A stretch of DNA of 64,000 nucleotides from Brevundimonas sp. AJA228-03 (GTDB taxonomy: Bacteria > Pseudomonadota > Alphaproteobacteria > Caulobacterales > Caulobacteraceae). The stretch is from contig NZ_CP059297.1 in assembly GCF_017795885.1 (NCBI RefSeq), positions 372,001 through 436,000 of the forward strand, given 5' to 3'. A program made the position numbers and the translations under genes. The notes under the pieces were generated by a model. The model was given only the letters and a program-made list of their open reading frames with translations. It was not told the origin of the DNA and did no database searches. Shown here in pieces: positions 42,801 through 55,266 of this stretch. Positions within the stretch are counted from its first letter, which is position 1. Each line of letters starts with the position of its first letter.

Positions 42801-42955
42801 CTTTCTCCCTCCCCCTCGGGGGAGGGCAGGTTGCGAAGCAACCGGGTGGGGGCGGCAAGGCAAGCGGCACGGTCAGAGTCTGGGGCGCCTTGCCCTCCCC
42901 ACCCGGTCTTCGCTTCGCTGCGACCACCCTCCCCCTCGGGGGAGGGAGAATATCG
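42801..42955. repeat. Composite inverted repeat between obg and nadD
   Basis: Two CTCCCTCCCCCTCGGGGGAGGG-type hairpins (arms near 42803-42826 and 42927-42949) flank further complementary arms (CAACCGGGTGGGG near 42838-42851 and CCCCACCCGG near 42896-42906). The gap 42793-43097 holds no gene; apart from these repeats nothing was recognised. Confidence 0.65.
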
Positions 42956-43097
42956 CGACACTCCGGATCGTCCGTGTTAGCTCACCCTTGAGCATAAGCC
43001 CGCCGCGAGTCCCGCCGCCTTGTCCTTCTTCCATGCCGGTCCCGCGCCCCAGGCGAGCGGCCCCCGATCCGGGGCGTTGAGGGACGGCCTGACCCTG

Positions 43098-43682
43098 ATG
43101 CCCGGCATGAAGGTCGGACTGTTCGGCGGGTCGTTCAATCCGGCGCACGACGGCCACGCCCACGTTGCCGAAACCGCCATGCGGCGGCTGGATCTGGATC
43201 GGGTCGTCTGGCTGGTCTCGCCCCAGAACCCGCTGAAGGACGCCCGCCAGACCGCACCGCTGGCCGAGCGGCTGGCCTCGGCCCAGGCGTTCGCCGGCGG
43301 CCCCCGCATGACCGTCTCCGATTTCGAGAGCCGCGCCGGCACCTTCTGGACCATCGACACCTTGCGGGCGCTGAAGGCCCGGCATCCCGGCGTGCGGTTC
43401 GTCTGGCTGATGGGCTCCGACAATCTGGAAAGCTTTCACCGCTGGCGCGGATGGACCGACATCATGCGGATGATGCCCGTCGCGGTCGTCGCCCGACCCG
43501 GCTCCCTGCTGGAAAGCCGCTCGGCCCCCGCAGCCCGCCGCTTCGCCGGCCACCGCGTGGCTTCGGACGAGGCCCGCATGTTGCCCCTGATGGCCGCCCC
43601 GGCCTGGACCTATCTGACCGCGCCCCTGAACCCCAGTTCGTCGACGGCGGTGCGAAACAAGGGCGGGCCGCCGCTCAGCTAG
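43098..43682 (+). CDS. nadD: Nicotinate-nucleotide adenylyltransferase
   Basis: 194 residues from ATG 43098. Nucleotidyltransferase motifs: GLFGGSFNPAHDGHAHVAE (the GxFxPxHxGH family loop), WLVSPQNPLK, GSDNLESFHRW, and ISSTxxR replaced here by SSSTAVRNKG. It adenylates nicotinate mononucleotide in NAD synthesis. Starts at 43020 (TTG), 43077 (TTG) and 43107 (ATG) are also in frame, so the N-terminal ~27 residues are uncertain. It begins the nadD-rsfS-rlmH cluster. Confidence 0.93.
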   Translation: MPGMKVGLFGGSFNPAHDGHAHVAETAMRRLDLDRVVWLVSPQNPLKDARQTAPLAERLASAQAFAGGPRMTVSDFESRAGTFWTIDTLRALKARHPGVRFVWLMGSDNLESFHRWRGWTDIMRMMPVAVVARPGSLLESRSAPAARRFAGHRVASDEARMLPLMAAPAWTYLTAPLNPSSSTAVRNKGGPPLS

Positions 43683-43743
43683 AGAGGCTCCGCGCGCCGG
43701 GCGTTTGCGCGCCAGGGTCACAAGGTGACCTCTTGGCCCATCC

Positions 43744-44358
43744 ATGCTAGAGAGCGTGTTTGGTGAACCCTCCCGGAGCCTTCCACTGACCCCCTCGCCC
43801 GCGCACGACGCGCAAGACCATCCCGATCGCGACGACGCCGTTTCCAACACGGCCCACGAGATGGATGCCATCGAACCCATCCACGCCGAGGACGGCGACG
43901 ACGGTTCGGACGAAGACCTTTCCGACGACTCCGCCGAGGATTTTCCGCTGTTCGGCGCGGACGATGACGCCGACGACGTATCCAGCTTCGACCGCCAGGG
44001 CGTGGTGCCCACCGGCTCGAACCCGCTGGAGACCGCACTTCTGTCCAAACTCGACGAGGACAAGGCCCAGGACATCGTCCTGATCGACCTGAAGGGCAAG
44101 TCCCCGATGGCCGACACCATGATCGTGGCCTCGGGCCGCTCACACCGTCACGTCGGTGCCCTGGCCGACCATCTGCTGCGCACGCTCAAGGAACAGGGTC
44201 TGGGCCGCGCCAAGGTCGAGGGTCTGCCCCACTGCGACTGGGTGCTGATCGACGCCGGCGACGTCATCGTCCATCTGTTCCGGCCCGAAGTGCGGATGTT
44301 CTACAACATCGAGAAGATCTGGGCCGTCGACAGCGCGCACCGGACGGCGAACGCCTGA
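43744..44358 (+). CDS. rsfS: Ribosomal silencing factor RsfS with an acidic N-terminal extension
   Basis: 204 residues. The C-terminal ~110 residues are a normal RsfS/Iojap domain (LLSKLDEDKAQDIVLIDLKG, MIVASGRSHRHVGALADHLL, GDVIVHLFRPEVRMFYNIEK). It binds L14 of the 50S subunit and blocks subunit joining in starvation. Unusually, residues 1-90 are a low-complexity acidic tail rich in Asp and Glu. The start ATG 43744 is the only good one; an internal start giving the ordinary length would also be possible. Confidence 0.9.
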   Translation: MLESVFGEPSRSLPLTPSPAHDAQDHPDRDDAVSNTAHEMDAIEPIHAEDGDDGSDEDLSDDSAEDFPLFGADDDADDVSSFDRQGVVPTGSNPLETALLSKLDEDKAQDIVLIDLKGKSPMADTMIVASGRSHRHVGALADHLLRTLKEQGLGRAKVEGLPHCDWVLIDAGDVIVHLFRPEVRMFYNIEKIWAVDSAHRTANA

Positions 44359-44365
44359 TCCAGCC

Positions 44366-44830
44366 ATGAAGCTGGCGATCGTGGCGATCGGCAAACCCGG
44401 GCGCGGTCCCGAGGCCACGCTCGCCAGCGACTATGCCGCCCGCGCGACCGCCGCCGGGCGGGCCCTGGGGCTGGGCCCGCTCGATCTGATCGACCTCGAT
44501 CCGCGAAAGCCGGGCAAGGCCCCGGAGGCCGAACTGATTCTGGCCGCCGCCGAGGGCGCGCATCTGATCGCCTGCGACGAACGGGGCCGGACCTGGCCCA
44601 GTCGCGCCTTCGCCGACCACATCGCTGCCCTGCGCGACCGGGGTGAGCGGCGGCTGGTCTTCGCCATCGGCGGGGCGGACGGACTGGATGCCGGCATTCT
44701 GGCCGCCGCCGGATCGACCCTGGCCTTCGGACCCCAGACCTGGCCCCATGCCCTGGCCCGCGCCATGCTGGCCGAACAGCTCTATCGCGCCGTGACGATC
44801 CTGGCCGGATCACCCTATCATCGGGACTGA
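44366..44830 (+). CDS. rlmH: 23S rRNA (pseudouridine-1915-N3)-methyltransferase RlmH
   Basis: 154 residues. SPOUT methyltransferase features: MKLAIVAIGKPGRG, LIACDERGRTWPSRAFA, and the SAM knot FAIGGADGL with a conserved C-terminal LYRAVTILAGSPYH, which carries the Tyr/His needed for 50S binding. It methylates pseudouridine 1915 of helix 69. It starts 7 nt after rsfS and its stop overlaps envC by one base (TGATG), so they are one operon. Confidence 0.95.
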   Translation: MKLAIVAIGKPGRGPEATLASDYAARATAAGRALGLGPLDLIDLDPRKPGKAPEAELILAAAEGAHLIACDERGRTWPSRAFADHIAALRDRGERRLVFAIGGADGLDAGILAAAGSTLAFGPQTWPHALARAMLAEQLYRAVTILAGSPYHRD

Positions 44831-45897
44831 TGAATCGGCCCGCCCTCCTGTCCCTGATGATCGCCCTGTCGGCCCTGCCGGCCGCGGCATCGGTTCAGGA
44901 CGATCTCGAACTGCTTCAGGCCCGCTATCGCGACGAGGTCGTCCGCGCCCGCCGCCTGCGCGCAGACGCGGCCGAAGCGGCCGTCTCCCTGGCCGCACTC
45001 GACCGTCAGCTGACCTCATTGCGGCGCGACCAGACCGCCGACGACGTCCAGATGTCGGCCCAGCGCCAGCGTCTGCGAGACCTGTCCCGACGCGAGGCCG
45101 TCCTCGTCACGGAACTGGCCCGCACCCGCGACGCCCAGGGCCGCCTGTTCTCGGCCCTGCAGATGATGAGCCGCAAGCCGCCGCCACCCCTGCTGGTTCC
45201 GGCCGACCGCGCCGTCGATACCGTCCGGGCTGCCATCCTGATGAAGGCCATGGCCCCGGCGCTGCAGCGTCGCGCCGCGGGCTTCGATGCGCGCCAGGCC
45301 GAGGTCCGCCGCATCCGCCGTCTCGCCGTCCTGGCCAGCGAGCGGCTGCTGACCAGCGAGAGCACCCAGGGAGATCGCCGCGCCGAGATCGAGGACCTGG
45401 TCGCCCGCCGCTCCGCCCTGCTGGCCGTGCTCAAGGCCGACGCCGACCGGGCCGAGCGCGCCTCGGCCGCGCTGGAGACCCGCATCCGCAATCTGGGTGG
45501 CCGACCGGCCGATATCGTCCCGTCCAGGGACGCGACCCCGGCCATGCGCCTGCCCGCCGGACGCGCACGCCTCACCCCGCCGGTCTCCGGTTCGCCCACC
45601 GTCCGGTTCGGACGCGGCTCCAGCGGCTGGCGCTGGCCGTCCAGCGCCGGTCCGGTCGCCTCGCCCGCCGCCGCCCGCGTCGACTATGCCGGTCCTCTGA
45701 ACGGCTGGGGCCAGGTGGTCATCCTCGATCTCGGCCCCGGCTGGCGCGCGGTCATCGCCGGTCTGGACGGAGTCTCGGTCGCCTCCGGAGACCGGATCGC
45801 CGACGGCCAGTCGGTCGGCACCGGCACGGCGGGCGGTGAGGTCTATCTGGAGCTGCGCCGCGAGGATCGCCCCGTGGATCCGGCCCCGTACCTTTAA
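44830..45897 (+). CDS. EnvC-like LytM-domain murein hydrolase activator (degenerate)
   Basis: 355 residues. Signal peptide (MNRPALLSLMIALSALPAAA), then two long coiled coils (about 22-240; DDLELLQARYRDEVVRARRL), and a C-terminal M23/LytM-like domain (GPLNGWGQVVILDLGPGWRA; YLELRREDRPVDPAPYL). The zinc-binding HxH and H-x-D of active M23 peptidases are missing, as in EnvC, which activates amidases instead of cutting peptidoglycan itself. The gene order envC-ctpA-polysaccharide deacetylase is conserved in other Proteobacteria. Likely division role. Confidence 0.85.
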   Translation: MNRPALLSLMIALSALPAAASVQDDLELLQARYRDEVVRARRLRADAAEAAVSLAALDRQLTSLRRDQTADDVQMSAQRQRLRDLSRREAVLVTELARTRDAQGRLFSALQMMSRKPPPPLLVPADRAVDTVRAAILMKAMAPALQRRAAGFDARQAEVRRIRRLAVLASERLLTSESTQGDRRAEIEDLVARRSALLAVLKADADRAERASAALETRIRNLGGRPADIVPSRDATPAMRLPAGRARLTPPVSGSPTVRFGRGSSGWRWPSSAGPVASPAAARVDYAGPLNGWGQVVILDLGPGWRAVIAGLDGVSVASGDRIADGQSVGTGTAGGEVYLELRREDRPVDPAPYL

Positions 45898-46011
45898 GGC
45901 AGTAGGCAATAGGCAATAGGCAATAGAAGGTAACGAATGGGGAGCGTCCGCTGCGCGGACTACCCGCTCTCGGTTCGCCTGCGTCCCGCCTATTGCCTAC
46001 TGCCTATTGCC
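45898..46011. repeat. GGCAATA heptamer array with inverted arm
   Basis: Left arm 45898-45925: four units (GGCAGTA, then GGCAATA x3) starting right after the envC stop. Right arm 45991-46011: TATTGCC, TACTGCC, TATTGCC, complementary units. The ~65-nt spacer includes a GCGCGGAC patch. It lies between envC and ctpA, so it could end or slow envC transcription. The same layout as the GATTAGG arrays but a different unit. Confidence 0.85.
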
Positions 46012-46140
46012 TCCCTTCCAATTCCGCTTCCCATGCCCGCCCCGCACTGATTTTATCCACCGACGCGACGTCGCCACGATTTCATCGTGACATGTCGTTC
46101 CATGACCCTGCCGCCGGGCCGGCGGGCTGAAAGAGACCGA

Positions 46141-47511
46141 ATGCGTAAACTGTTCATCGTCGGCGGTGCCGTCCTCGCCCTGGGGCTCAGCGGCATGACC
46201 GTGGCGTCCCAGACGCCGAGGAACGAGACGTTCCGCATGCTGCAGCTGTTCGGCGATACCCTGGCGGTGGTCGAGCAGTATTATGTGGTCCCGGTCGACA
46301 ACAAGAAGCTGATCGAGGCGGCCCTGGCGGGCATGATGACCGCGCTGGATCCGCATTCCAACTATCTGTCCCCGGACGGGTATGGCGACCTGCAGGAGCG
46401 GACGACCGGCGAATACTCCGGCGTCGGCCTGACCATCTCTGCCGAGGGCGGCGTGGTGAAAGTCATCTCGCCGATGGACGACAGCCCCGCCGCCCGCGCG
46501 GGCGTCAAGGCCGGGGACGTCATCTCGGCCATCGATGGCCAGAACGCCTCGGGTCTTACGGTGTCGCAGGTGTCGGACAGGCTGCGCGGTGCCATGGGCA
46601 CATCGGTGAAGGTGACCTTCCTGCGCGACGGTGAGGACCCTCTGGAGACCACCCTGGTCCGTGAGGTCATCAAGGTCGAAAGCGTGACCGGCCGCCTGGA
46701 GGGCGATTTCGGCTATCTGCGCATCTCGACCTTCAACGAGAACACCGGGCGCGAACTGGCCGCCGCGATCCAGAAGATCAGGACCGAAAAGCCCGATGTG
46801 AAGGGCTTCGTGCTGGACCTGCGCAACAACGGAGGCGGCCTGCTGACCGCCGCCATCGACGTGTCCGATACCTTCCTGCAGCGTGGCGAGATCGTCAGCC
46901 AGCGGGGACGCAAGCCCGACCAGATCGAACGTTATGCCGCCCGGCCCGGAGACCTGACCGGCGGCCTGCCGCTGGTGGTGCTGATCAACTATGGATCGGC
47001 CTCGGCGTCCGAGATCGTCGCCGGCGCGCTGAAAGATCAGGAGCGGGCGACCCTCGTCGGCCTGACCAGCTTCGGAAAGGGCTCGGTCCAGACCGTGATC
47101 CCGCTCAGGAACGGTCAGGACGGTGCGCTGTCGATCACCACGGCGCGCTATTACACCCCGTCCGGCCGCTCGATCCAGAAGATCGGCATCGAGCCGGACC
47201 TGGAAGTCGCCCGCAACGCGGCGGAGGCCCGCATCGTCTCCCGCTCCAGCTTCATCTATTCCGAAGCCGCCTATGCCACGGCGCTGGACGCCTCGATCGG
47301 CGCGGAACGCAAGGGCGCCCATACGCCCCGCGAGGCCCCCGGCGAGGACTATGACAAGGACGCCGACTACCAGCTGCAGCGCGCGCTTGACGTGCTCCGC
47401 GCCGGTGGTGACCTGACCCGCCTGGCCGCCGCGCCCGACGGCATCGTCATCAACGACGGCACGATCCAGACGGCCGCGGTCGATACGACGGAAGAGCCAG
47501 AGGGCGAATAG
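46141..47511 (+). CDS. ctpA: S41-family C-terminal processing peptidase (CtpA)
   Basis: 456 residues. Signal/anchor MRKLFIVGGAVLALGLSGMT, N-terminal helix, PDZ domain (GEYSGVGLTISAEGG; MDDSPAARAGVKAGDVISAI), and the S41 catalytic core: LRNNGGGLLTAAIDVSD, Ser in NYGSASASEIVAGALKD, Lys in TSFGKGSVQTV. It cleaves periplasmic proteins at their C-termini and supports cell-wall maintenance. ATG 46141 is preferred over an in-frame start at 46087. Confidence 0.93.
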   Translation: MRKLFIVGGAVLALGLSGMTVASQTPRNETFRMLQLFGDTLAVVEQYYVVPVDNKKLIEAALAGMMTALDPHSNYLSPDGYGDLQERTTGEYSGVGLTISAEGGVVKVISPMDDSPAARAGVKAGDVISAIDGQNASGLTVSQVSDRLRGAMGTSVKVTFLRDGEDPLETTLVREVIKVESVTGRLEGDFGYLRISTFNENTGRELAAAIQKIRTEKPDVKGFVLDLRNNGGGLLTAAIDVSDTFLQRGEIVSQRGRKPDQIERYAARPGDLTGGLPLVVLINYGSASASEIVAGALKDQERATLVGLTSFGKGSVQTVIPLRNGQDGALSITTARYYTPSGRSIQKIGIEPDLEVARNAAEARIVSRSSFIYSEAAYATALDASIGAERKGAHTPREAPGEDYDKDADYQLQRALDVLRAGGDLTRLAAAPDGIVINDGTIQTAAVDTTEEPEGE

Positions 47512-47597
47512 GCAGGGCGCGAACCGGCAAGAAACGCGCTCAAGTCGGGAGGCTCCGCGAGCCGACCATCGCGCGCCGCATCAGCGGCCAGAAACAT

Positions 47598-47622
47598 GCC
47601 TAACGCGCCGTTAGGCTTTCTT
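47598..47622 (+). terminator. Rho-independent terminator after ctpA
   Basis: Perfect 8-bp stem GCCTAACG/CGTTAGGC with a CGC loop, followed by TTTCTT, 86 nt after the ctpA stop. Confidence 0.8.
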
Positions 47623-47702
47623 AACCGACGGCCGTTCATAGTCGTGGGCGAAGGTCGAGGTCCGGAAATCCGTCCGGGCCCTGTATCGAGCGTCCGCCCA
47701 TC

Positions 47703-48902
47703 ATGTTCGCCAAGCGCCAGTCCGCCCTCGCCGCCGCCGCCGGTGCCCCGCCTCCGGGTCGGGGTCTGAAGCTCGACTTCAAACCCGTCGGGGCGATGCT
47801 GAAGAAACCGCCCGTCGCCGTGGGGGCCGCTGGCCTGCTGCTGCTGGGCACCGTCGCCCTGTTCCTGACCGTGCTGGGCGACCCCCGGGCCGGCACGCCG
47901 TCGGCGCGCGTTTCCCTGCACCGCCCCGCCCCTGTCGCTCCCCCCGCGCCTTCGGGGCTGGAGGCGTTCAGCATGGGTGGATTCGGGGCCTGGCAGGGTC
48001 TGTCGGGGGTTCCCGTCGATCCCGCCACCGGCGCGGCCGGCGGCGACGCCCTGATCACCCTGCCCGACGGGGCCACCGTCGCAGGCGGCTCGGCCATCGC
48101 GGCCCCGCCCCAGCCGGCCCAGCCCCTGGTCGCGGCCCCCATCGCCGGTCTCAGCCAGCCGGGTCCGCTGGGGCCTCTGCCCGTCATCGCGCCCGACGGC
48201 CGCGTCCCGGCCCAGGCCTATGCCCGCCCCTTCCGCCCGAACGGCAAGCCGACGGTGGCCCTGATCGTCGGCGGACTCGGCCTCAACGCCGTGACCACCC
48301 GCGCCGCGATCGAGCGCCTGCCCGCCGAGGTCACCCTGTCCTTCGTGCCCTATGCCGAGGGCCTTCAGGGGTGGATCAACCTGGCCCGCGCGCAAGGGCA
48401 CGAGGTGATGATCGAGATCCCGATGGAGCCGACCGGTTATCCCAACACCGACCCCGGGCCCTATACCCTGCTGAACAATGCCACCCCCGACGACGTCCAG
48501 GCCAAGATGAACTGGCTGCTGGGCCGCGCGACCGGCTATTTCGGGGTCACCAACTATCTCGGCGACCGGTTCGTGACCTCCGACACGGGCATGAGCGCCT
48601 TCCTCGGCATCCTGCGCCAGCGCGGCATCGCCTTCCTCGACGATGGCTCGGCCCGTCGCCGGCCGGGGGCCTGGGCCCGCGCCAGCGCCGACAGCATCAT
48701 CGATGAGACCCAGACCCCCGCCGCCATCATCGGGGCCCTCAACATGCTGGAAGCCACCGCCAAGACCCGCGGCGCGGCGATGGGGACCGGCTTCGCCTAT
48801 CCCGTGACGGTCGAGGCCGCCGCCCGCTGGACCGCCGGTCTGGAAGCCCGCGGTCTGCAACTGGCCCCGGCGTCGGCGATGACGCAGAGGCCGGGAAGAT
48901 AG
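47703..48902 (+). CDS. Divergent polysaccharide deacetylase (YibQ-like) membrane protein
   Basis: 399 residues. A transmembrane helix at about 43-62 (VGAAGLLLLGTVALFLTVLG), a Pro/Ala-rich linker (about 70-170), then a deacetylase-like barrel (TVALIVGGLGLNAVTTRAAI; VMIEIPMEPTGYPNTDPGPY; MSAFLGILRQRGIAFLDDGS). This is the divergent clade adjacent to envC; it has the fold of NodB-type deacetylases, but the usual metal ligands are altered. A 3' heptamer repeat overlaps the stop codon. Confidence 0.88.
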   Translation: MFAKRQSALAAAAGAPPPGRGLKLDFKPVGAMLKKPPVAVGAAGLLLLGTVALFLTVLGDPRAGTPSARVSLHRPAPVAPPAPSGLEAFSMGGFGAWQGLSGVPVDPATGAAGGDALITLPDGATVAGGSAIAAPPQPAQPLVAAPIAGLSQPGPLGPLPVIAPDGRVPAQAYARPFRPNGKPTVALIVGGLGLNAVTTRAAIERLPAEVTLSFVPYAEGLQGWINLARAQGHEVMIEIPMEPTGYPNTDPGPYTLLNNATPDDVQAKMNWLLGRATGYFGVTNYLGDRFVTSDTGMSAFLGILRQRGIAFLDDGSARRRPGAWARASADSIIDETQTPAAIIGALNMLEATAKTRGAAMGTGFAYPVTVEAAARWTAGLEARGLQLAPASAMTQRPGR

Positions 48903-48992
48903 GGATTAGGGATTAGGGAAAAGGACGCTCTGCTCGGCGCAGGGGTGCCGACCCTCTTGCTTCATGATCCCTAATCCCCAATCCCTAATCCC
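48898..48992. repeat. GATTAGG heptamer array overlapping a stop codon and abutting rppH
   Basis: Left arm 48898-48924: GATAGG, GATTAGG x2, GAAAAGG; the first unit supplies the TAG stop of the upstream gene. Right arm 48969-48992: CCTAATCCC-type units that run up to the rppH ATG at 48994. The spacer is about 44 nt. Confidence 0.85.
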
Positions 48993-48993
48993 A

Positions 48994-49476
48994 ATGCCCT
49001 CCTTCCCCAAACACCGCCCCAACGTCGGCGTCGTCCTGTTCAATGCCGCAGGCCAGGTCTGGTACGGCCATCGCGCCGGTCAACCGACGGACCATGCTTG
49101 GCAGTTCCCGCAAGGCGGGGTGGACAGGGGCGAGGACCTCGAGGCCGCCGCCCGACGCGAGCTGGAGGAAGAGACCGGTGTCACCTCTGCCGCGCTGATC
49201 GGCCGCACCGAAGGCTGGATCGTCTACGACTTCCCCGAGGCCCTGAAACTGGCGCACCGGCTCGAGGGCCGGAAGCCCTGGGACGGCCAGAAGCAGGTCT
49301 GGTTCGCCTTCCGCTTCACCGGCGACGAGGCCGAGATCGCCCTGAACCGCCACGACGAGATCGAGTTCGACGCCTGGCGCTGGGGCGAGCTGTCGGAGGC
49401 CTGCGACCTGATCGTGCCGTTCAAGCGCGCGGCCTATGAACAGGTCGTGGCGGCGTTCAGCCGGTTCACGCCCTGA
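48994..49476 (+). CDS. rppH: RNA pyrophosphohydrolase, Nudix family
   Basis: 160 residues. Nudix box GGVDRGEDLEAAARRELEEETGVT carries the full G-x5-E-x7-R-E-x2-E-E pattern. Other RppH traits: RPNVGVVLFNAAGQVWYGHR, WQFPQGG, and FDAWRWGELSE. It removes pyrophosphate from mRNA 5' ends. ATG 48994 was chosen over the upstream ATG 48964, whose codons would translate the heptamer repeat. No Shine-Dalgarno is visible because the repeat occupies the leader. Confidence 0.93.
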   Translation: MPSFPKHRPNVGVVLFNAAGQVWYGHRAGQPTDHAWQFPQGGVDRGEDLEAAARRELEEETGVTSAALIGRTEGWIVYDFPEALKLAHRLEGRKPWDGQKQVWFAFRFTGDEAEIALNRHDEIEFDAWRWGELSEACDLIVPFKRAAYEQVVAAFSRFTP

Positions 49477-49490
49477 TCCTCCCCCGTTCG

Positions 49491-49745
49491 CTACGCTCGG
49501 GATGAGGATCGCCGCAACGCCAGCCGGACCAGCCCCGCCACCGCCACCAGCGCCCAGGCCCCCTCCATCAGCGCCGCCGACAGGTTGAAGTCCACCGACA
49601 ACGACCACAGGATCAGCAGCGCGCCGACGAGGTTCAGGCACAGGGCGGGCCATTGTTTGGGATCGAGCCGCCCCGCCGTCGCCCCGGCATAGGCCACCAG
49701 GATCAGCAGGACGCCGAAGATGCCGAGAAGGTCAGGTAGGGACAT
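49491..49745 (-). CDS. Small membrane protein, CBU_0592-like
   Basis: 84 residues with three hydrophobic segments (IFGVLLILVAYAGATAG; ALCLNLVGALLILWSLS; LMEGAWALVAVAGLVRLAL) and a basic tail. The pattern YAG-x4-G-x-L and L-N-x2-GA resembles the CBU_0592 family of small permease-like proteins. Function unknown. Confidence 0.7.
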   Translation of the reverse strand: MSLPDLLGIFGVLLILVAYAGATAGRLDPKQWPALCLNLVGALLILWSLSVDFNLSAALMEGAWALVAVAGLVRLALRRSSSRA

Positions 49746-49819
49746 GGTGATCCTTAGCTCGAGGCAACGCTCGCGGCCACAGGTGCGGGCTTCAAAGATG
49801 AAGGGCGTCGACGCCGCAC

Positions 49820-50016
49820 CTTGTCATCCCGGCCGAAGCGAAGCGGAGAGCCGGGACGAGACAGGACTCCAAAAAAACTCCCGGGCAGCTCGCAGAGCTG
49901 AACCGGGAGACGGGTGGCTTCGACCCTGCTCCCGGACAGGCTCCGCCTTCCGGGAGGGATCGTCCTCGGGGCGTCACCATCCCCGATAGCCGCTGCGCGG
50001 CTTCGGGAATGACAAG
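49820..50016. repeat. Second cluster of REP-like stem-loops
   Basis: Hairpins at 49820-49858 (exact reverse complement of 37563-37601, 39 bp), about 49880-49912, 49931-49962 and 49977-50016. They lie between a small membrane protein and the end of the atp operon, 3 nt from the atpC stop. Nothing else was seen in 49746-50019. Confidence 0.75.
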
Positions 50017-50019
50017 CCC

Positions 50020-51841
<1,822 letters not shown>

Positions 51842-51869
51842 TTATCGTGTGTCTGTCAGGATCGGAGGA

Positions 51870-52748
51870 TCAGAGCGCTTCCGCGCCGGCGATGATCTCG
51901 ATCAGTTCGGTTGTGATCTGGGCCTGGCGCTTGCGGTTGTATGTCAGCCGGAGCGAGGTGATGAGTTCGCCCGCGTTGCGGGTGGCGTTGTCCATGGCGC
52001 CCATCTGGGCCCCGAAGAAGCTGGCCTGGTTCTCATATAACGCGGCCAGGACCTGGGTTGTCAGGTTGCGCGGCAGCAGCACGTCGAGGATCTCCTCCTC
52101 CGACGGCTCATAGTCATAGACCGCACCGTTCAGGTCGACCGGGGGGGCGTCGCCATCGACCACGGCGGGGATCAGCTGCCTGGGCGTCGGCACCTGGGAG
52201 ATCACCGACTGGAAGCGGCTGTAGAACAGGGTCACGACGTCGGCGTTTCCGGCCTCGAACTCCTCGGCGATCAGACGGGCGATCGGCTCGGCGGTCGTCA
52301 TGCCGATGACCTTGTGGTCCGACAGTTCGAACGTCCGGATGATCCGGCCGCCATACAGGCGGGTCAGGCCGTCGCGGACCTTGCGGCCCACGGCGACGAT
52401 CCGGACGTCCTTGCCGTTGGCGATCAGGGTGTTGATCCGTTCCTTGGCGGCGCGGATGACGTTGGTGTTGAACCCGCCGGCCAGACCCTTGTCGCCCGTG
52501 GCCACCACGACCAGGTGCTTCTGGTCCTTGCCCGTGCCGGACAGCAGTTTGGGGGCACCGTCGCCCGACACGCCCGCCGCCAGATTGGCGATGACGGCGG
52601 CCATCTTGCGGGCATAGGGACGCGCGCTTTCGGCCTGCCCCTGGGCACGCTTCAGCTTGGCCGCGGCGACCATGTTCAGCGCCTTCGTGATCTTCTGCGT
52701 GGACTTCACGCTTTCGATCCGGTTGCGCATTTCCTTGAGGCTGGCCAT
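51870..52748 (-). CDS. atpG: ATP synthase F1 gamma subunit
   Basis: 292 residues, intact. N-terminal coiled coil ([33 protein letters not shown]) and C-terminal coil ([35 protein letters not shown]) with the central Rossmann-like part ([19 protein letters not shown]). It forms the rotating shaft. It is alphaproteobacterial in style throughout, unlike the genes on both sides. The operon order is atpH-atpA-atpG-atpD-atpC. Confidence 0.95.
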   Translation of the reverse strand: MASLKEMRNRIESVKSTQKITKALNMVAAAKLKRAQGQAESARPYARKMAAVIANLAAGVSGDGAPKLLSGTGKDQKHLVVVATGDKGLAGGFNTNVIRAAKERINTLIANGKDVRIVAVGRKVRDGLTRLYGGRIIRTFELSDHKVIGMTTAEPIARLIAEEFEAGNADVVTLFYSRFQSVISQVPTPRQLIPAVVDGDAPPVDLNGAVYDYEPSEEEILDVLLPRNLTTQVLAALYENQASFFGAQMGAMDNATRNAGELITSLRLTYNRKRQAQITTELIEIIAGAEAL

Positions 52749-52782
52749 CGGGCGCTACTCTCTCAGCTTTCCGGGGTCAGAC

Positions 52783-54426
<1,644 letters not shown>

Positions 54427-54459
54427 CTATGCGCGCTGCCGTCGGGTTTATGAAGCGGA

Positions 54460-55014
54460 TCAAGCCCGCTTCAGGGCGAACTTCATCTGGTCGAGCTTGG
54501 TCTTCAGCGAGGCGTCGAACAGTTTCGAGCCGACCTTGACCTTCAGTCCGCCGAGGATCGAGGGATCGACGCGGGCGGTCATTTCCGGATCCTTGCCGAG
54601 CGCGGTCGTCAGGGCGGTCTTGATGGCCTTCAGCTGGGTCGCCGTAAGGGCCTGGGCCGAGACGACCTCGGCCGCCACAACGCCGGTGTGGCGCGCATAC
54701 AGGGCCTCGAAGCCGGTGATGACGCCGCCGAGGTCGCGGGCGCGGCCGTTCTGGGCTAGCAGACCCAGGAAATTCCTCGTGGTCGTCTCGAACTTCGCGG
54801 CTGTGGCGATGGCGGTCAGGCCCTTTCCCTGATCCTCGGCCGACAGGATCGGCGACGTGGCCATGCGGCGCAGGTCGGCGCTCTCGACCCAGGCCGCCTT
54901 CAGCGACTTCAGATCGGCGCGGACGGCGTCCAGCCGGCCCGTTTCCAGGGCGAGATCGAACAGCGCCTGGGCATAGCGCGCGCCGACTTCCGTCGTTCTG
55001 AAATCGTCAGCCAA
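54460..55014 (-). CDS. atpH: ATP synthase F1 delta subunit
   Basis: 184 residues, intact. Family features: [20 protein letters not shown] at the N-terminus, [23 protein letters not shown] in the middle, and the C-terminal [29 protein letters not shown], which binds the peripheral stalk. First gene of the F1 operon; atpA follows after 102 nt. Confidence 0.95.
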   Translation of the reverse strand: MADDFRTTEVGARYAQALFDLALETGRLDAVRADLKSLKAAWVESADLRRMATSPILSAEDQGKGLTAIATAAKFETTTRNFLGLLAQNGRARDLGGVITGFEALYARHTGVVAAEVVSAQALTATQLKAIKTALTTALGKDPEMTARVDPSILGGLKVKVGSKLFDASLKTKLDQMKFALKRA

Positions 55015-55266
55015 GGCCTGTCCGTCCGAATACGTATCTGTTCAAACGACCGGCCGCGAGCCTCGCGCCGGTCAAAGGCTTGAAATGCTTAAGGAAAGCA
55101 CGCCAGTGGCTGTTTCATCCGAAACACCCTCTGGAAGCCGGGCGCCTGATAGCATGGGCTTTTGCCGGTCGCAACCGACGGGGCGCGGGTCGGGGGACCT
55201 GCTCCGGAGCCTGATCCACACTTTCGGTCTGACCCGCGACGGGGGTCCAGCTCAAACGATCAGGCT

